The translations under genes and the position numbers were made by a program. DNA of 64,000 nt from Candidatus Eisenbergiella merdavium. Its GTDB lineage: Bacteria > Bacillota > Clostridia > Lachnospirales > Lachnospiraceae. Location: NCBI GenBank assembly GCA_019119595.1, contig DWWS01000074.1, positions 29,725 through 93,724 on the forward strand. The letters run 5' to 3'. Below the pieces are notes generated by a model. It was not told where the DNA came from, did not search any database, and saw only the letters and a program-made list of their open reading frames with translations. Below are positions 20,647 to 29,937 of this stretch, piece by piece (position 1 is the stretch's first letter; the number at the start of each line of letters is the position of its first letter).

Positions 20647-22989
20647 ATGAACGTACGGAAACGGAGCGGGAAGGTGGTACCCTTTGACCCCGGTTTTATT
20701 TCCCGGGCGGTCTCTCTTGCGGCCGCGGCGGCGGGAGAGCACAGCGAGGACGGGATCAGGCGAATCACGGAGGCTGTGACGGAGAAGCTTCGCGCGAGAA
20801 AAGAGGAGATCTGGGATATCGAGACGATCCAGGATACGGTTGAGGAAACGCTGTTTGAGCAGAAATATTATCAGACGGCGAAGGCGTATATCCGTTATCG
20901 CCTGGAAAAAGAGAAGGAACGCGCCGGGGAAGCTCAAAAGGAAGGCCTTTTGAGCCGCGAATTTCTAAGCCCCTATAAGCATGCGCCCAGTCCGATGGAG
21001 CAGCTCGGCGCTTTCGTTTATACCCGGACCTATTCCAGATTCCTTCCCAGGCTTGGCCGCAGGGAATTCTGGTGGGAGACTGTTCGCCGCGCAGTGGAAT
21101 ACAACTGCTCTCTTGCGCCTACATCCAGGGAGGAGGCGGAGAAGCTGTATGACAACATTTATCATCTTAGGCAGTTTCTTTCCGGCCGTACCCTGTGGGT
21201 GGGCGGAACGCCTGTCGCCGATCAGTATCCCATGGCGAACTATAACTGCGCGTTTACCGTGATAGACAGCTTCAGCGCTTATCACGATCTGTTTTATCTG
21301 CTGATGGTGGGAAGCGGCGTGGGCGTGCGGGTGCTGGGGGCCGACGCCGAAAAGCTTCCTCCGGTCAGGACAGATCTGAGGATCCTGCATAAGTCCTACG
21401 ATCCAAGGCCGGCGGAGGAACGGCTGGAATACACGGATCTGACCTTCAGCCGCGATGTCGCCACGCTGACCATCGGCGATTCTAAGGAGGGCTGGGCGCA
21501 GGCGCTGACCCACTATTTTGATATTCTGACCAACCGGGAGTACCGGGGGATCGAAGGGCTGGTGGTGATTTACGATTCCATACGCCCCAAGGGAGAGAGG
21601 CTGAAAACCTTTGGCGGGACAGCCAGCGGCTACGGCTCCATGATGACCATGATCGACAAGATCCATAAGGTGGTCGCGGCGGCGGGAAGGAGGGAGAACG
21701 CTCCCTGGGTGGGCCTGAAGCCCATTGACCTGCTGGATATCGCAAATATCATCGGAGAAAACGTGGTGTCCGGCGGCGTGCGCCGTACCTCGGAAATCGG
21801 TCTGATCGATGCGGACGACGAGACCTGCATCCAGGCAAAGAGTCATCTGTACCGCCAGGTGAACGGGCGCTGGGAGATAGACAGATCCATCGCGCACCGG
21901 CAGATGAGCAACAATTCCATCTATTACCGCAAAAAGCCCACGCGGGAAAAGCTGCACTGGCATCTGCAGCAGATGCGGTATTCCGGGGAGCCCGGCTGGA
22001 TCAATGAGGAAGCGGGGGCAAAGCGCAGGCCGGACTTTAACGGCTGCAATCCCTGCGGGGAGATCCTGCTGGACAGCCATGGGCTGTGCAACCTGACCAC
22101 GCTGAACGTGATGGGATTCGTGAAGGATGGAGCGCTGGATAAAAAGGCGCTTCTGGAAGCGCAGCGGCTTTCCGCGCGGGCGGGCTACCGCATGACCTGC
22201 CGGGAGCTGGAAATGTATGACTGGAACAGGGTGCAGCAGCGCGACCGTCTGCTCGGCTGCTCCATGACCGGCTGGCAGGATATGGTGAACGCCACGAAGA
22301 TGGAGAGGGAAGAGCAGATCGCTCTTCTGGAAGAAATGCGTAAGACGGCCCACAGCGCGGCAAGGGAGATGGCTGCAAGGCTGGGCGGGAAGGAACCGCT
22401 TCTGGTGACGACCATTAAGCCGGAAGGGACCCTTTCCCTGCTTCCAACCGTTTCCAGCGGGGTGCATTATTCCCATGCGCCCTATTATATCCGCAGGATC
22501 CGCATTACCGCCACGGACCCGCTCTGCCGGGTATGCGAGGAGCTGGGCTATCCGGTGCTCCCTGAGGTGGGGCAGGATCCGGACGATCCGACGACCAAGG
22601 TGGTGGAATTCCCGGTGAAGGCGCCTGCCGGACGGGTGAAGGCGGACGTATCCGCAGTGGAACAGCTGGAAAACTACAAAATGTTCATGGAGCATTACGT
22701 GGATCATAACTGCTCCATTACCGTCCATGTGCGGGATCAGGAATGGGACGAGGTGGAGCAGTGGGTGTGGGATAACTGGGACGACGTGGTGGCCCTTTCC
22801 TTTTTAAGCTATGACGACAGCTTCTATGAGCTGCTTCCCTATGAGGCCATCGACGAGGCGGAATATGAGCGCCGCCGCGCCGCCATGAAGCCCTTCAATC
22901 CGTCGTTGCTGTCCCGCTATGAGCATGATGAGACGGAGCTGGATATCGGAGATTCTGAGTGCGTAAACGGCGTCTGTCCGGTGCGCTGA
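20647..22989 (+). CDS. nrdJ: Class II (adenosylcobalamin-dependent) ribonucleotide reductase
   Basis: 780 residues from ATG 20647, seven bases after GGAGG; TTG 20641 is too close. It reduces ribonucleotides using a radical from coenzyme B12. An N-terminal ATP-cone (NVRKRSGKVVPFDPGFI..., about 1-95) is followed by the reductase barrel: ANYNCAF with the first redox Cys, NPCGEILL (Asn, radical Cys, Glu) and GLCNLTTLN with the second redox Cys. The C-terminus ends CVNGVCPVR, the mobile C-x4-C pair that is re-reduced by thioredoxin. This layout resembles the monomeric Lactobacillus-type enzyme and lacks the zinc TSCPD tail of other NrdJ proteins. Confidence 0.93.
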   Translation: MNVRKRSGKVVPFDPGFISRAVSLAAAAAGEHSEDGIRRITEAVTEKLRARKEEIWDIETIQDTVEETLFEQKYYQTAKAYIRYRLEKEKERAGEAQKEGLLSREFLSPYKHAPSPMEQLGAFVYTRTYSRFLPRLGRREFWWETVRRAVEYNCSLAPTSREEAEKLYDNIYHLRQFLSGRTLWVGGTPVADQYPMANYNCAFTVIDSFSAYHDLFYLLMVGSGVGVRVLGADAEKLPPVRTDLRILHKSYDPRPAEERLEYTDLTFSRDVATLTIGDSKEGWAQALTHYFDILTNREYRGIEGLVVIYDSIRPKGERLKTFGGTASGYGSMMTMIDKIHKVVAAAGRRENAPWVGLKPIDLLDIANIIGENVVSGGVRRTSEIGLIDADDETCIQAKSHLYRQVNGRWEIDRSIAHRQMSNNSIYYRKKPTREKLHWHLQQMRYSGEPGWINEEAGAKRRPDFNGCNPCGEILLDSHGLCNLTTLNVMGFVKDGALDKKALLEAQRLSARAGYRMTCRELEMYDWNRVQQRDRLLGCSMTGWQDMVNATKMEREEQIALLEEMRKTAHSAAREMAARLGGKEPLLVTTIKPEGTLSLLPTVSSGVHYSHAPYYIRRIRITATDPLCRVCEELGYPVLPEVGQDPDDPTTKVVEFPVKAPAGRVKADVSAVEQLENYKMFMEHYVDHNCSITVHVRDQEWDEVEQWVWDNWDDVVALSFLSYDDSFYELLPYEAIDEAEYERRRAAMKPFNPSLLSRYEHDETELDIGDSECVNGVCPVR

Positions 22990-23101
22990 GGCTTCGTTCC
23001 GGATTCCTAAATGGATGGAAGCGGGCAGGGATCCGCAACGGAACGAAGAACGAAAGGAAACGGAACAAACGAAAGCAGAGAAGAAAGGGAGAGGATCATG
23101 T

Positions 23102-24451
23102 ATGAAACAGCTTGTGATGGAAACAAGCATTCTAAGAGGCTGCGAGGTGACGAAGCAGCGCTATGAAACGGGGCTGATCCCGGATGTGAAAAACTATGAG
23201 ATGGAGGTTGTCAACCTTTATCCGCAGAAAACCTGTCAGACCATCGAGGGTTTCGGAGCGGCCCTTACGGAGTCCGCGGGACATGCCTTAAGCCGGATGA
23301 GCGGGGGGAATTTTGACCGGGTGGTGCGCTCCTGCTACGGGGAGGGCGGCCTTGGCTATACGCTGGGAAGGGTGCATATGGACAGCTGCGACTTTTCCCT
23401 TGGGAATTATTGCGCCGTCAGCGATCCCGCGGACCCCGGCTTTGGGGATTTCAGCCTGGAACGGGACGCGCAGTATGTGCAGCCTTTGGTGAAAAAGGTG
23501 TTCGCCGCGGCGGGAGGGCCTGTCAGCCTGCTTCTGTCGCCCTGGTCTCCCCCGGCCTTCATGAAGGAGACGGGCGTGCGCAACGGCGGCGGCCATCTGA
23601 AGCCGGAATGCTATGAAGCCTATGCGGCCTATATCGTCCGGTATCTGAAGGAATACGAGAAGGCGGGGATTCCGATCCGATATATGACGGTTCAGAACGA
23701 ACCGCTTGCCGTTCAGACCTGGGACTCCTGCGAGTATACGCCGGAGGAGGAAAAAGCCTTTCTGCGGGATCATCTGTATCCGGCCCTCCAGAAAAACGGT
23801 CTTGGACAGATCGGAATCTATATTTGGGATCATAACAAGGAGAGGGTCTATGAACGCGCCCGTGATATAGTGGACGAGACGACGGAAAAGATGATCGAGG
23901 GCGTCGCCTATCACTGGTATACGGGGGATCACTTCGAGACGCTTTCCATGGTACGGGAGGATTATCCCCGGCTTAAGCTGATGCACAGCGAGGGCTGCGT
24001 GGAGCTCGCCCGCTACGGAGAGAATGCCGGAGACGACATGCGTCATGCGAAAATGTATGCCCATGATATCATTGGCGATCTGAACCACGGAATGAACAGC
24101 TGGATCGACTGGAACCTGGTTCTGGATGAGATGGGAGGGCCGAACCATGTGGGCAATTACTGCGGCGCTCCGATCATCTGCCATACAGACACGGATACGG
24201 TGGAGTACAAGCCCATGTACCATGCGATCGGCCATTTCAGCCGCTTCATCCGGCCCGGCGCGGCGCGCATCGCTCATTCCTGCTATTCATCGGAAATAGA
24301 GGTGACAGCGGCGCGCAACCCGGATGGAAGCTGCGCGGTCGTGCTGCTGCATACGGGGCAGCAGCGCAGGCCGGTTCAGCTTCGGGTGGAGGGAAAAACG
24401 GCCCGCCTGATGCTTCCCGCGGAAAGCATCTCTACGGTGGTGCTGAAATAA
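23102..24451 (+). CDS. GH30-family glycoside hydrolase, cytoplasmic
   Basis: 449 residues from ATG 23102 (AAAGGGAGAGG upstream). GH30 features are QTIEGFGAALTESAGHALS, GRVHMDSCDFSLGNYC, LSPWSPPAFMKETG, the acid/base Glu in TVQNEPLAVQTWDSCEYT and the nucleophile Glu in LMHSEGC. A small beta-sandwich ends the protein. There is no signal peptide, so it acts on imported substrates such as beta-glucosides, beta-xylosides or glucosylceramide-type aglycones; the specificity is not readable. It is preceded by nrdJ and followed by the hydrogenase pair without clear promoters. Confidence 0.9.
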   Translation: MKQLVMETSILRGCEVTKQRYETGLIPDVKNYEMEVVNLYPQKTCQTIEGFGAALTESAGHALSRMSGGNFDRVVRSCYGEGGLGYTLGRVHMDSCDFSLGNYCAVSDPADPGFGDFSLERDAQYVQPLVKKVFAAAGGPVSLLLSPWSPPAFMKETGVRNGGGHLKPECYEAYAAYIVRYLKEYEKAGIPIRYMTVQNEPLAVQTWDSCEYTPEEEKAFLRDHLYPALQKNGLGQIGIYIWDHNKERVYERARDIVDETTEKMIEGVAYHWYTGDHFETLSMVREDYPRLKLMHSEGCVELARYGENAGDDMRHAKMYAHDIIGDLNHGMNSWIDWNLVLDEMGGPNHVGNYCGAPIICHTDTDTVEYKPMYHAIGHFSRFIRPGAARIAHSCYSSEIEVTAARNPDGSCAVVLLHTGQQRRPVQLRVEGKTARLMLPAESISTVVLK

Positions 24452-24530
24452 TCAGGATAAAAAAATCTGAGAAGGACGGCAGCGGGAAGGTTTCATTTTT
24501 ACAGGGGAAAGGAAGGGAAGGTTACAGTTT

Positions 24531-26381
24531 ATGAGCCGATTGAAAATCAGTACGCCGGATCAGGCCCAGCTCACTGTAGAGCGGCTGTATAAGGATCTGG
24601 AGCGGCATATCGTCGCAAGCCCGCCGGGGCTGTGCCCGGTGGATCTCCAGCTTTCATTTTTGAAGCTCTGTCACGCGCAGACCTGCGGGAAATGCGTGCC
24701 CTGCCGGATCGGGCTTGGGCAGCTTCAGAACCTGCTGGAGCAGGTGCTTGACGGGACGGCGACGATGGATACGCTGGCTTTGATTGAGGAAACTGCGAAC
24801 AACATCACGGATTCCGCCGACTGCGCCATCGGCTTTGAGGCCGCGCACATGGTCCTTGCGGGACTGCAGGGCATCCGGGATGATTATATTTATCATATCG
24901 AGCACGGGAAATGCTCCTATTCCATCACCCAGCCGGTGCCCTGCGTGGCGCTGTGTCCGGCGGGCGTGGACATTCCGGGCTATATCGCGCTGGTGGGAGA
25001 GGAACGCTATGCGGATGCGGTGCAGCTCATCCGCAAGGACAATCCGTTCCCCACGGCCTGCGCCCTGATCTGCGAGCATCCCTGTGAGGCGCGCTGCCGC
25101 AGGAACATGATCGACAGCTCCGTGAACATCCGGGGCTTAAAGCGCATGGCGGTGGACAACGCCCGGGCGAACACGGTGCCCGTTCCGAAAAAGGCCCCCT
25201 CCACGGGAAAGCGCATCGCCATCGCGGGCGGTGGGCCGGGCGGTCTGTCAGCGGCTTATTATCTGGAGCTGATGGGACATCATGCGGTGGTTTTTGAACA
25301 GAAGAGCAGGCTGGGCGGGATGCTTCGCTACGGCATTCCCAATTACCGTTTCCCGAGAGAGCGGCTGGATGAGGATATCGAGGCCATCCTTTCCACGGGC
25401 GTGGAGGTACATACGGGGGTAAACATCGGAAACGGGGAAAACGATATTTCCCTGAGCCGTCTGAGAGAGGAATTTGACGCGGTTTACATCGCCATCGGCG
25501 CACATAATGATAAAAAGATCGGAATCGAGGGAGAGGACGCCGAGGGCGTGATCTCCGCGGTGGAGATGCTTCGCAGCATCGGGGACGGGAATCCTCCTGA
25601 TTTTACCGGAAAGACCGTGCTGGTGGTGGGCGGCGGAAACGTGGCGATGGACTGCACCCGCTCCGCCCTCCGTCTGGGCGCGAAAAAGGTGGGGATCGCC
25701 TACCGGAGAAGGCAGTCGGACATGACAGCCCTGCCGGAGGAGGTGGAGGGCGCCATCGCGGAGGGAGCGCAGCTCTACAGCCTGAAGGCGCCTGTGCGCG
25801 TGGAGGCGGATGAAAACGGAAGGGTTGCGGCCCTCTGGGTACAGCCCCAGATCATCGGCCCCATCGACGCCTGGGGCCGGGCGCGTCCGGTGAAGGCGCA
25901 GGTGGAGATGCAGAGGATCCCCTGCGATATCGTGGTGGTCGCCGTGGGGCAGGGCATCGAATCCCGGCACTTTGAGGATTCCGGCGTCCCGGTAAAGAGG
26001 GGCGTGATCGAGGCGCTTGCCGAAAGCACGGTCCGGGATATCCCCGGCATCTTCGCGGGCGGGGACTGCGTGACCGGGCCTGCCACCGTGATCCGCGCCA
26101 TTGCGGCGGGTAAGGTGGCCGCGGCCAACATCGACGAATATCTGGGCTATCATCACACCATTTCCTGCGACGTTGAGATCCCGCAGGTGAATTACGCCGA
26201 CAAGCATCCCTGCGGCAGGGTGAACATGTCCGAGCGGGAGGCGGGAGAGCGGAAATGCGATTTCTGCGAGATCGAACGGTGCATGACGAAGGAGGAGGCG
26301 GCACAGGAGGCGGCACGCTGCCTTCGGTGCGATCATTACGGATATGGGAATCTGAAGGGAGGCCGGGCTGCGATATGGTGA
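24531..26381 (+). CDS. NuoF C-terminal/GltD-like flavo-iron-sulfur oxidoreductase
   Basis: 616 residues. Residues 45-100 carry the NuoF/HydB 4Fe-4S motif C52-C55-C58...C98 (TCGKCVPCRIGLGQ) but no N-terminal FMN/NADH domain. Residues 135-205 match the GltD N-terminal two-cluster region (CVALCPAGVDIPGY, CEHPCEARCRR). Next come an FAD site (GGGPGGLS, about 233) and an NAD(P) site (VVGGGNVAMDCTRSALRLGA), and a C-terminal Cys cluster (CDFCEIERC...ARCLRCDH). The downstream [FeFe]-hydrogenase overlaps by 7 bases. The pair probably couples NAD(P)H and possibly ferredoxin to hydrogen, in a manner reminiscent of NfnB or HydB proteins (inference). Confidence 0.85.
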   Translation: MSRLKISTPDQAQLTVERLYKDLERHIVASPPGLCPVDLQLSFLKLCHAQTCGKCVPCRIGLGQLQNLLEQVLDGTATMDTLALIEETANNITDSADCAIGFEAAHMVLAGLQGIRDDYIYHIEHGKCSYSITQPVPCVALCPAGVDIPGYIALVGEERYADAVQLIRKDNPFPTACALICEHPCEARCRRNMIDSSVNIRGLKRMAVDNARANTVPVPKKAPSTGKRIAIAGGGPGGLSAAYYLELMGHHAVVFEQKSRLGGMLRYGIPNYRFPRERLDEDIEAILSTGVEVHTGVNIGNGENDISLSRLREEFDAVYIAIGAHNDKKIGIEGEDAEGVISAVEMLRSIGDGNPPDFTGKTVLVVGGGNVAMDCTRSALRLGAKKVGIAYRRRQSDMTALPEEVEGAIAEGAQLYSLKAPVRVEADENGRVAALWVQPQIIGPIDAWGRARPVKAQVEMQRIPCDIVVVAVGQGIESRHFEDSGVPVKRGVIEALAESTVRDIPGIFAGGDCVTGPATVIRAIAAGKVAAANIDEYLGYHHTISCDVEIPQVNYADKHPCGRVNMSEREAGERKCDFCEIERCMTKEEAAQEAARCLRCDHYGYGNLKGGRAAIW

Positions 26382-28087
26382 CACTGACGATTGACAACAA
26401 AAAGATCAGCGTGCCGGAGGGCACCACGATCATGAAGGCCGCGGCCTCTGCGGGGATCATCATCCCCCACCTGTGCTATCTGGAGGGGATCAACGAGATC
26501 AGCGCCTGCAAGGTCTGCGTGGTGGAAATACAGGGGAAGGTGAAGCTGGTCACCGCCTGCAACAATCCGGTGGAGGAGGGGATGGTGCTTTTCACCAATT
26601 CCCCCAAGGTGCGTTCCGTGCGCAGGACCAACGTGGAGCTGATCCTGTCCCAGCACAACAGCAACTGCGCCACCTGCGTGCGCAGCGGAAACTGCAACCT
26701 GCAGAAGCTGTCAAACGATCTGGGCATTCTGGACGTCCCCTACAAAAAGGAGATCACGGAAATGCCCTGGAACCGGGATTTCCCGCTGATCCGGGATTTC
26801 GGGAAGTGCATCAAGTGCATGCGCTGCGTGCAGATCTGCGATAAGGTGCAGGCGCTTCATATCTGGGACGTACAGAACACGGGCTCCCGGACCACGGTGG
26901 ACGTTTCGGAAAACCGGACGATAGAGGAGTCGGACTGCAGCGTATGCGGCCAGTGCATCACCCATTGTCCTACGGGCGCGCTGCGGGAGCGGGACGATAC
27001 GGCGAAGGTGTTCCGCGCGCTGGCGGACCCGGAGACGGTGACGGTGGTGCAGGTGGCCCCCGCGGTGCGCACAGCCTGGGCGGAATCGCTGGATATTCCC
27101 TCCTATATGGCGACGGAGGGACGCATGGTGGCCGCTCTGAAAAAGATCGGCTTCGACTACGTATTTGATACCAATTTTTCCGCTGACCTGACCATCATGG
27201 AGGAGGGGAACGAGCTGCTTTCCCGCCTTGCCGATCCGGGGGAAAAGCGCTGGCCCATGTTCACCTCCTGCTGTCCGGCCTGGGTGAGCTTTATCAAAAG
27301 CCAGTATCCGCAGCTTGCGGATCATCTTTCCACGGCAAAATCGCCCCAGCAGATGTTCGGCGCGGTGACGAAGAGCTATTTTGCGGAACAGATCGGCGTG
27401 GAGCCGGAAAAGCTCTGCTGTATTTCCATCATGCCCTGCGTTTCCAAAAAGAGGGAGGCGACCCTTCCCGATATGTACAGCGCTTCCTCCGGCCGCGTTC
27501 CGGATGTGGACATCGTGCTGACCACCAGAGAGCTTGCCAGGATGATCCGGGCGGAACACATCGCTCCGGCCCTTCTGACGGAGGAGGCTTTTGATTCTCC
27601 GCTGGGGGAAAGCAGCGGCGCCGGTGTGATCTTCGGCGTGACCGGCGGCGTGATGGAGGCGGCGCTTCGGACGGCCTATTACTGTGTGGAGGGTGTGAAT
27701 CCGCCGCCGGACGCCTTCAGCGATGTGCGCGGACTGGAAGGAAGAAAGGAAGCCTCCTTCCGGCTGGGCGACAGAACCCTTCGCACCTGCACCGTGAGCG
27801 GCCTGAAAAACGCGCGAGACCTGATGGAGGATATCCTGCGGGGGGATGCGCAGTACGACTTTGTGGAGGTCATGGCCTGCCCCGGCGGCTGTGTGGGCGG
27901 CGGAGGCCAGCCCATCACCGACGGCATGGAAATGGCGGACGTGAGAGGCCCGAAGCTGTATCAGATTGACGAGAAGCGGCCCATCCGCTTCTCCCATGAG
28001 AATCCGGAGATCGCCCGGCTTTATGCGGAGTATCTGGAGAAACCTTTGGGAGAAAGATCCCACAGCCTGCTGCATACCCATGGATGA
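26375..28087 (+). CDS. [FeFe]-hydrogenase, NADH-linked type (HydA-like)
   Basis: 570 residues from ATG 26375, which overlaps the upstream stop (ATGGTGA). Domain order: 2Fe-2S ferredoxin (CYLEGINEISACKVCVVE); the His-Cys3 4Fe-4S motif HNSNCATCVRSGNC; two 4Fe-4S clusters (CIKCMRCVQIC and CSVCGQCITHC); then the H-cluster domain with all three signatures intact: FTSCCPAW, MPCVSKKRE and EVMACPGGCVGGGGQP. It interconverts protons and hydrogen. The N-terminal set of clusters is that of multimeric, often electron-bifurcating, enzymes. No hydEFG maturases or HydC (NuoE) lie next to it. Confidence 0.95.
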   Translation: MVTLTIDNKKISVPEGTTIMKAAASAGIIIPHLCYLEGINEISACKVCVVEIQGKVKLVTACNNPVEEGMVLFTNSPKVRSVRRTNVELILSQHNSNCATCVRSGNCNLQKLSNDLGILDVPYKKEITEMPWNRDFPLIRDFGKCIKCMRCVQICDKVQALHIWDVQNTGSRTTVDVSENRTIEESDCSVCGQCITHCPTGALRERDDTAKVFRALADPETVTVVQVAPAVRTAWAESLDIPSYMATEGRMVAALKKIGFDYVFDTNFSADLTIMEEGNELLSRLADPGEKRWPMFTSCCPAWVSFIKSQYPQLADHLSTAKSPQQMFGAVTKSYFAEQIGVEPEKLCCISIMPCVSKKREATLPDMYSASSGRVPDVDIVLTTRELARMIRAEHIAPALLTEEAFDSPLGESSGAGVIFGVTGGVMEAALRTAYYCVEGVNPPPDAFSDVRGLEGRKEASFRLGDRTLRTCTVSGLKNARDLMEDILRGDAQYDFVEVMACPGGCVGGGGQPITDGMEMADVRGPKLYQIDEKRPIRFSHENPEIARLYAEYLEKPLGERSHSLLHTHG

Positions 28088-28113
28088 CGGCGGCGGGAAG
28101 AGACGAAAAAAGT

Positions 28114-29937
28114 ATGAAGGCAGGTTATTTTTCCAATAACGGATACATATTTAAGATGCTCTGGAGGATGCAGAAGGGAAGAGTCGCCGGAGAATTCCTT
28201 TATCATTCGCTGAATTATATCTACTGGGTGTTTTATGATATCCTTTTTCTTCAATATCTGGTAGAGGCGCTGGAAAAGGGAAAAAGCTTCGAACAGATCA
28301 TGACCTTCCTTCTGCTCGTCATGGCGGGCTTTGCGGTACCAGGCGCTTTAAGCGCCTGGTATGTGCATGTGTACAGGCCGAGATCGGATGCGGATATTTT
28401 TGAAGCGGTCAACGGCATGCTGTTTGAAAAGGCGACGCACGTGGAGCTGGAATGTTATGAAAACGCGGAATTTTACAACAGATTTACTCTGGCGATGAAG
28501 GATTGCGAAAAACGTCTGGCGCAGATCGTTGAGAACCAGTGCGTGATCCTTGCAAGCTGCATTGCCAGCGCGGCCGCACTGTATTATATGTTCCGGATAG
28601 ACCGCTTTGTGATCCTTTTTATCGCCGGGCCCCTGATCGGAAATTTTGTGTTCGGAAAGCTGATCAATGAAGTGAAATTCCGCATGAATAAGGAGTGTGT
28701 TCCCTGTCAGCGCAGGATGGAGTATGTGAACAGGACGCTTTATCTTGCCGATTACGCCAAGGAGCTCCGCATGTCAGAGGTATTCCGGGTGATGAAAAAG
28801 CTGTATGAGGAAGGCTTTCAGGGCGTGCTTGGGAAGATCAGGGAATACAGGAAGCGGAAGGTGCTTTTGACCTTTGTGAGAAATATTTTTACCTTTGTGG
28901 TCATTTTTCAGGGCGTTGTTTTCTATTCGCTGTACCGGGTGATGGTGACGCGGTCCATGAGCCTGAGCGGCTTCACGGTGCTGTTTTCCGCCATGACCGC
29001 CGTGGCCTGGATGGTGATTCAGGCGTCCGATTCCATCGTCAAAAGCTACGAGGACAGTCTGTACATTGCGAATCTGAAAGAGTTTCTGGAATATGAGCCG
29101 GTCATGGATGAAAAGCAGGCGGGGCTTCTGCCGAAAAGCTGCGAAGAAGCGGCATGCGGAGGCCCCGTGCTGCGGTTTCAGCATGCCAGCTTTACCTATC
29201 TGGGGCAGGAGGAGCCCGTTCTGCGTGATATCAGCCTGACCATTGACAGGCATGAGAAAATAGCTGTTGTGGGGCATAACGGAGCGGGAAAGACCACCTT
29301 TGTGAAGCTTCTGATGCGGCTGTACGACGTATCGGAGGGAGAAATACAATACTTCGGAACCAATATAAAGGAGCTGGATCTGCCGGAATACCGGAAGCTT
29401 TACGGTACCGCCTTTCAGGACTATCAGGTGTTTTCCATGACCGTGGCGGAAAATGTCCTGATGCGCAGCCCGGAAGGGGAGGAGGATTACCGGAAGGCGG
29501 AGGACTGCCTGAAACGGGCAGGCGTTTATGAAAGGGTTTCCCGGCTGCCTCATGGGATGGATACCATATTGACGAAGGAATTTGCGGAAGACGGAGCGGT
29601 GCTGTCCGGCGGAGAGCTGCAGAAGATCGCGGTGGCGAGAGCCTTTGCCAGAGAATATCAGATCGCCGTTTTTGACGAGCCCTCCAGCGCGCTTGATCCG
29701 GTGGCGGAGTATCAGCTGTATGAAAATATCCTGGAGGAATGCGTGGACAAAACGGTGATCTTCATTTCCCACAGGCTTTCCACCGCAGTATTGGCGGACC
29801 GGATCTATCTGTTTGAGAACGGCAGGATCGCAGAGCAGGGAAGCCATGAAGCGCTGATGCAGAAAAACGGCAGATATGCGGATATGTTCCGCAAACAGGC
29901 AGAGAATTATGTGGGAGGTATGAAGGGTGTGGAATAA
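28114..29937 (+). CDS. ABC exporter half-transporter (pair 1, first subunit)
   Basis: 607 residues from ATG 28114; an ATG at 28084 overlapping the hydrogenase stop would add 10 residues. An N-terminal six-helix exporter domain (about 1-330) is followed by an ATPase domain with GHNGAGKTT (Walker A), LSGGELQKIAVARA (signature), VFDEPSSALDP (Walker B with catalytic Glu) and ISHR. It forms a heterodimer with the next gene, which it overlaps by 11 bases. The substrate is unknown; export of peptides or lipids is typical. It is followed by a lipoprotein gene. Confidence 0.87.
   Translation: MKAGYFSNNGYIFKMLWRMQKGRVAGEFLYHSLNYIYWVFYDILFLQYLVEALEKGKSFEQIMTFLLLVMAGFAVPGALSAWYVHVYRPRSDADIFEAVNGMLFEKATHVELECYENAEFYNRFTLAMKDCEKRLAQIVENQCVILASCIASAAALYYMFRIDRFVILFIAGPLIGNFVFGKLINEVKFRMNKECVPCQRRMEYVNRTLYLADYAKELRMSEVFRVMKKLYEEGFQGVLGKIREYRKRKVLLTFVRNIFTFVVIFQGVVFYSLYRVMVTRSMSLSGFTVLFSAMTAVAWMVIQASDSIVKSYEDSLYIANLKEFLEYEPVMDEKQAGLLPKSCEEAACGGPVLRFQHASFTYLGQEEPVLRDISLTIDRHEKIAVVGHNGAGKTTFVKLLMRLYDVSEGEIQYFGTNIKELDLPEYRKLYGTAFQDYQVFSMTVAENVLMRSPEGEEDYRKAEDCLKRAGVYERVSRLPHGMDTILTKEFAEDGAVLSGGELQKIAVARAFAREYQIAVFDEPSSALDPVAEYQLYENILEECVDKTVIFISHRLSTAVLADRIYLFENGRIAEQGSHEALMQKNGRYADMFRKQAENYVGGMKGVE

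Noticed and set aside
22992..23047. Inverted repeat CTTCGTTCCG/CGGAACGAAG after nrdJ as a terminator
   Set aside because: The arms are 36 bases apart and no T-run follows; a read-through region into the GH30 gene is equally likely.
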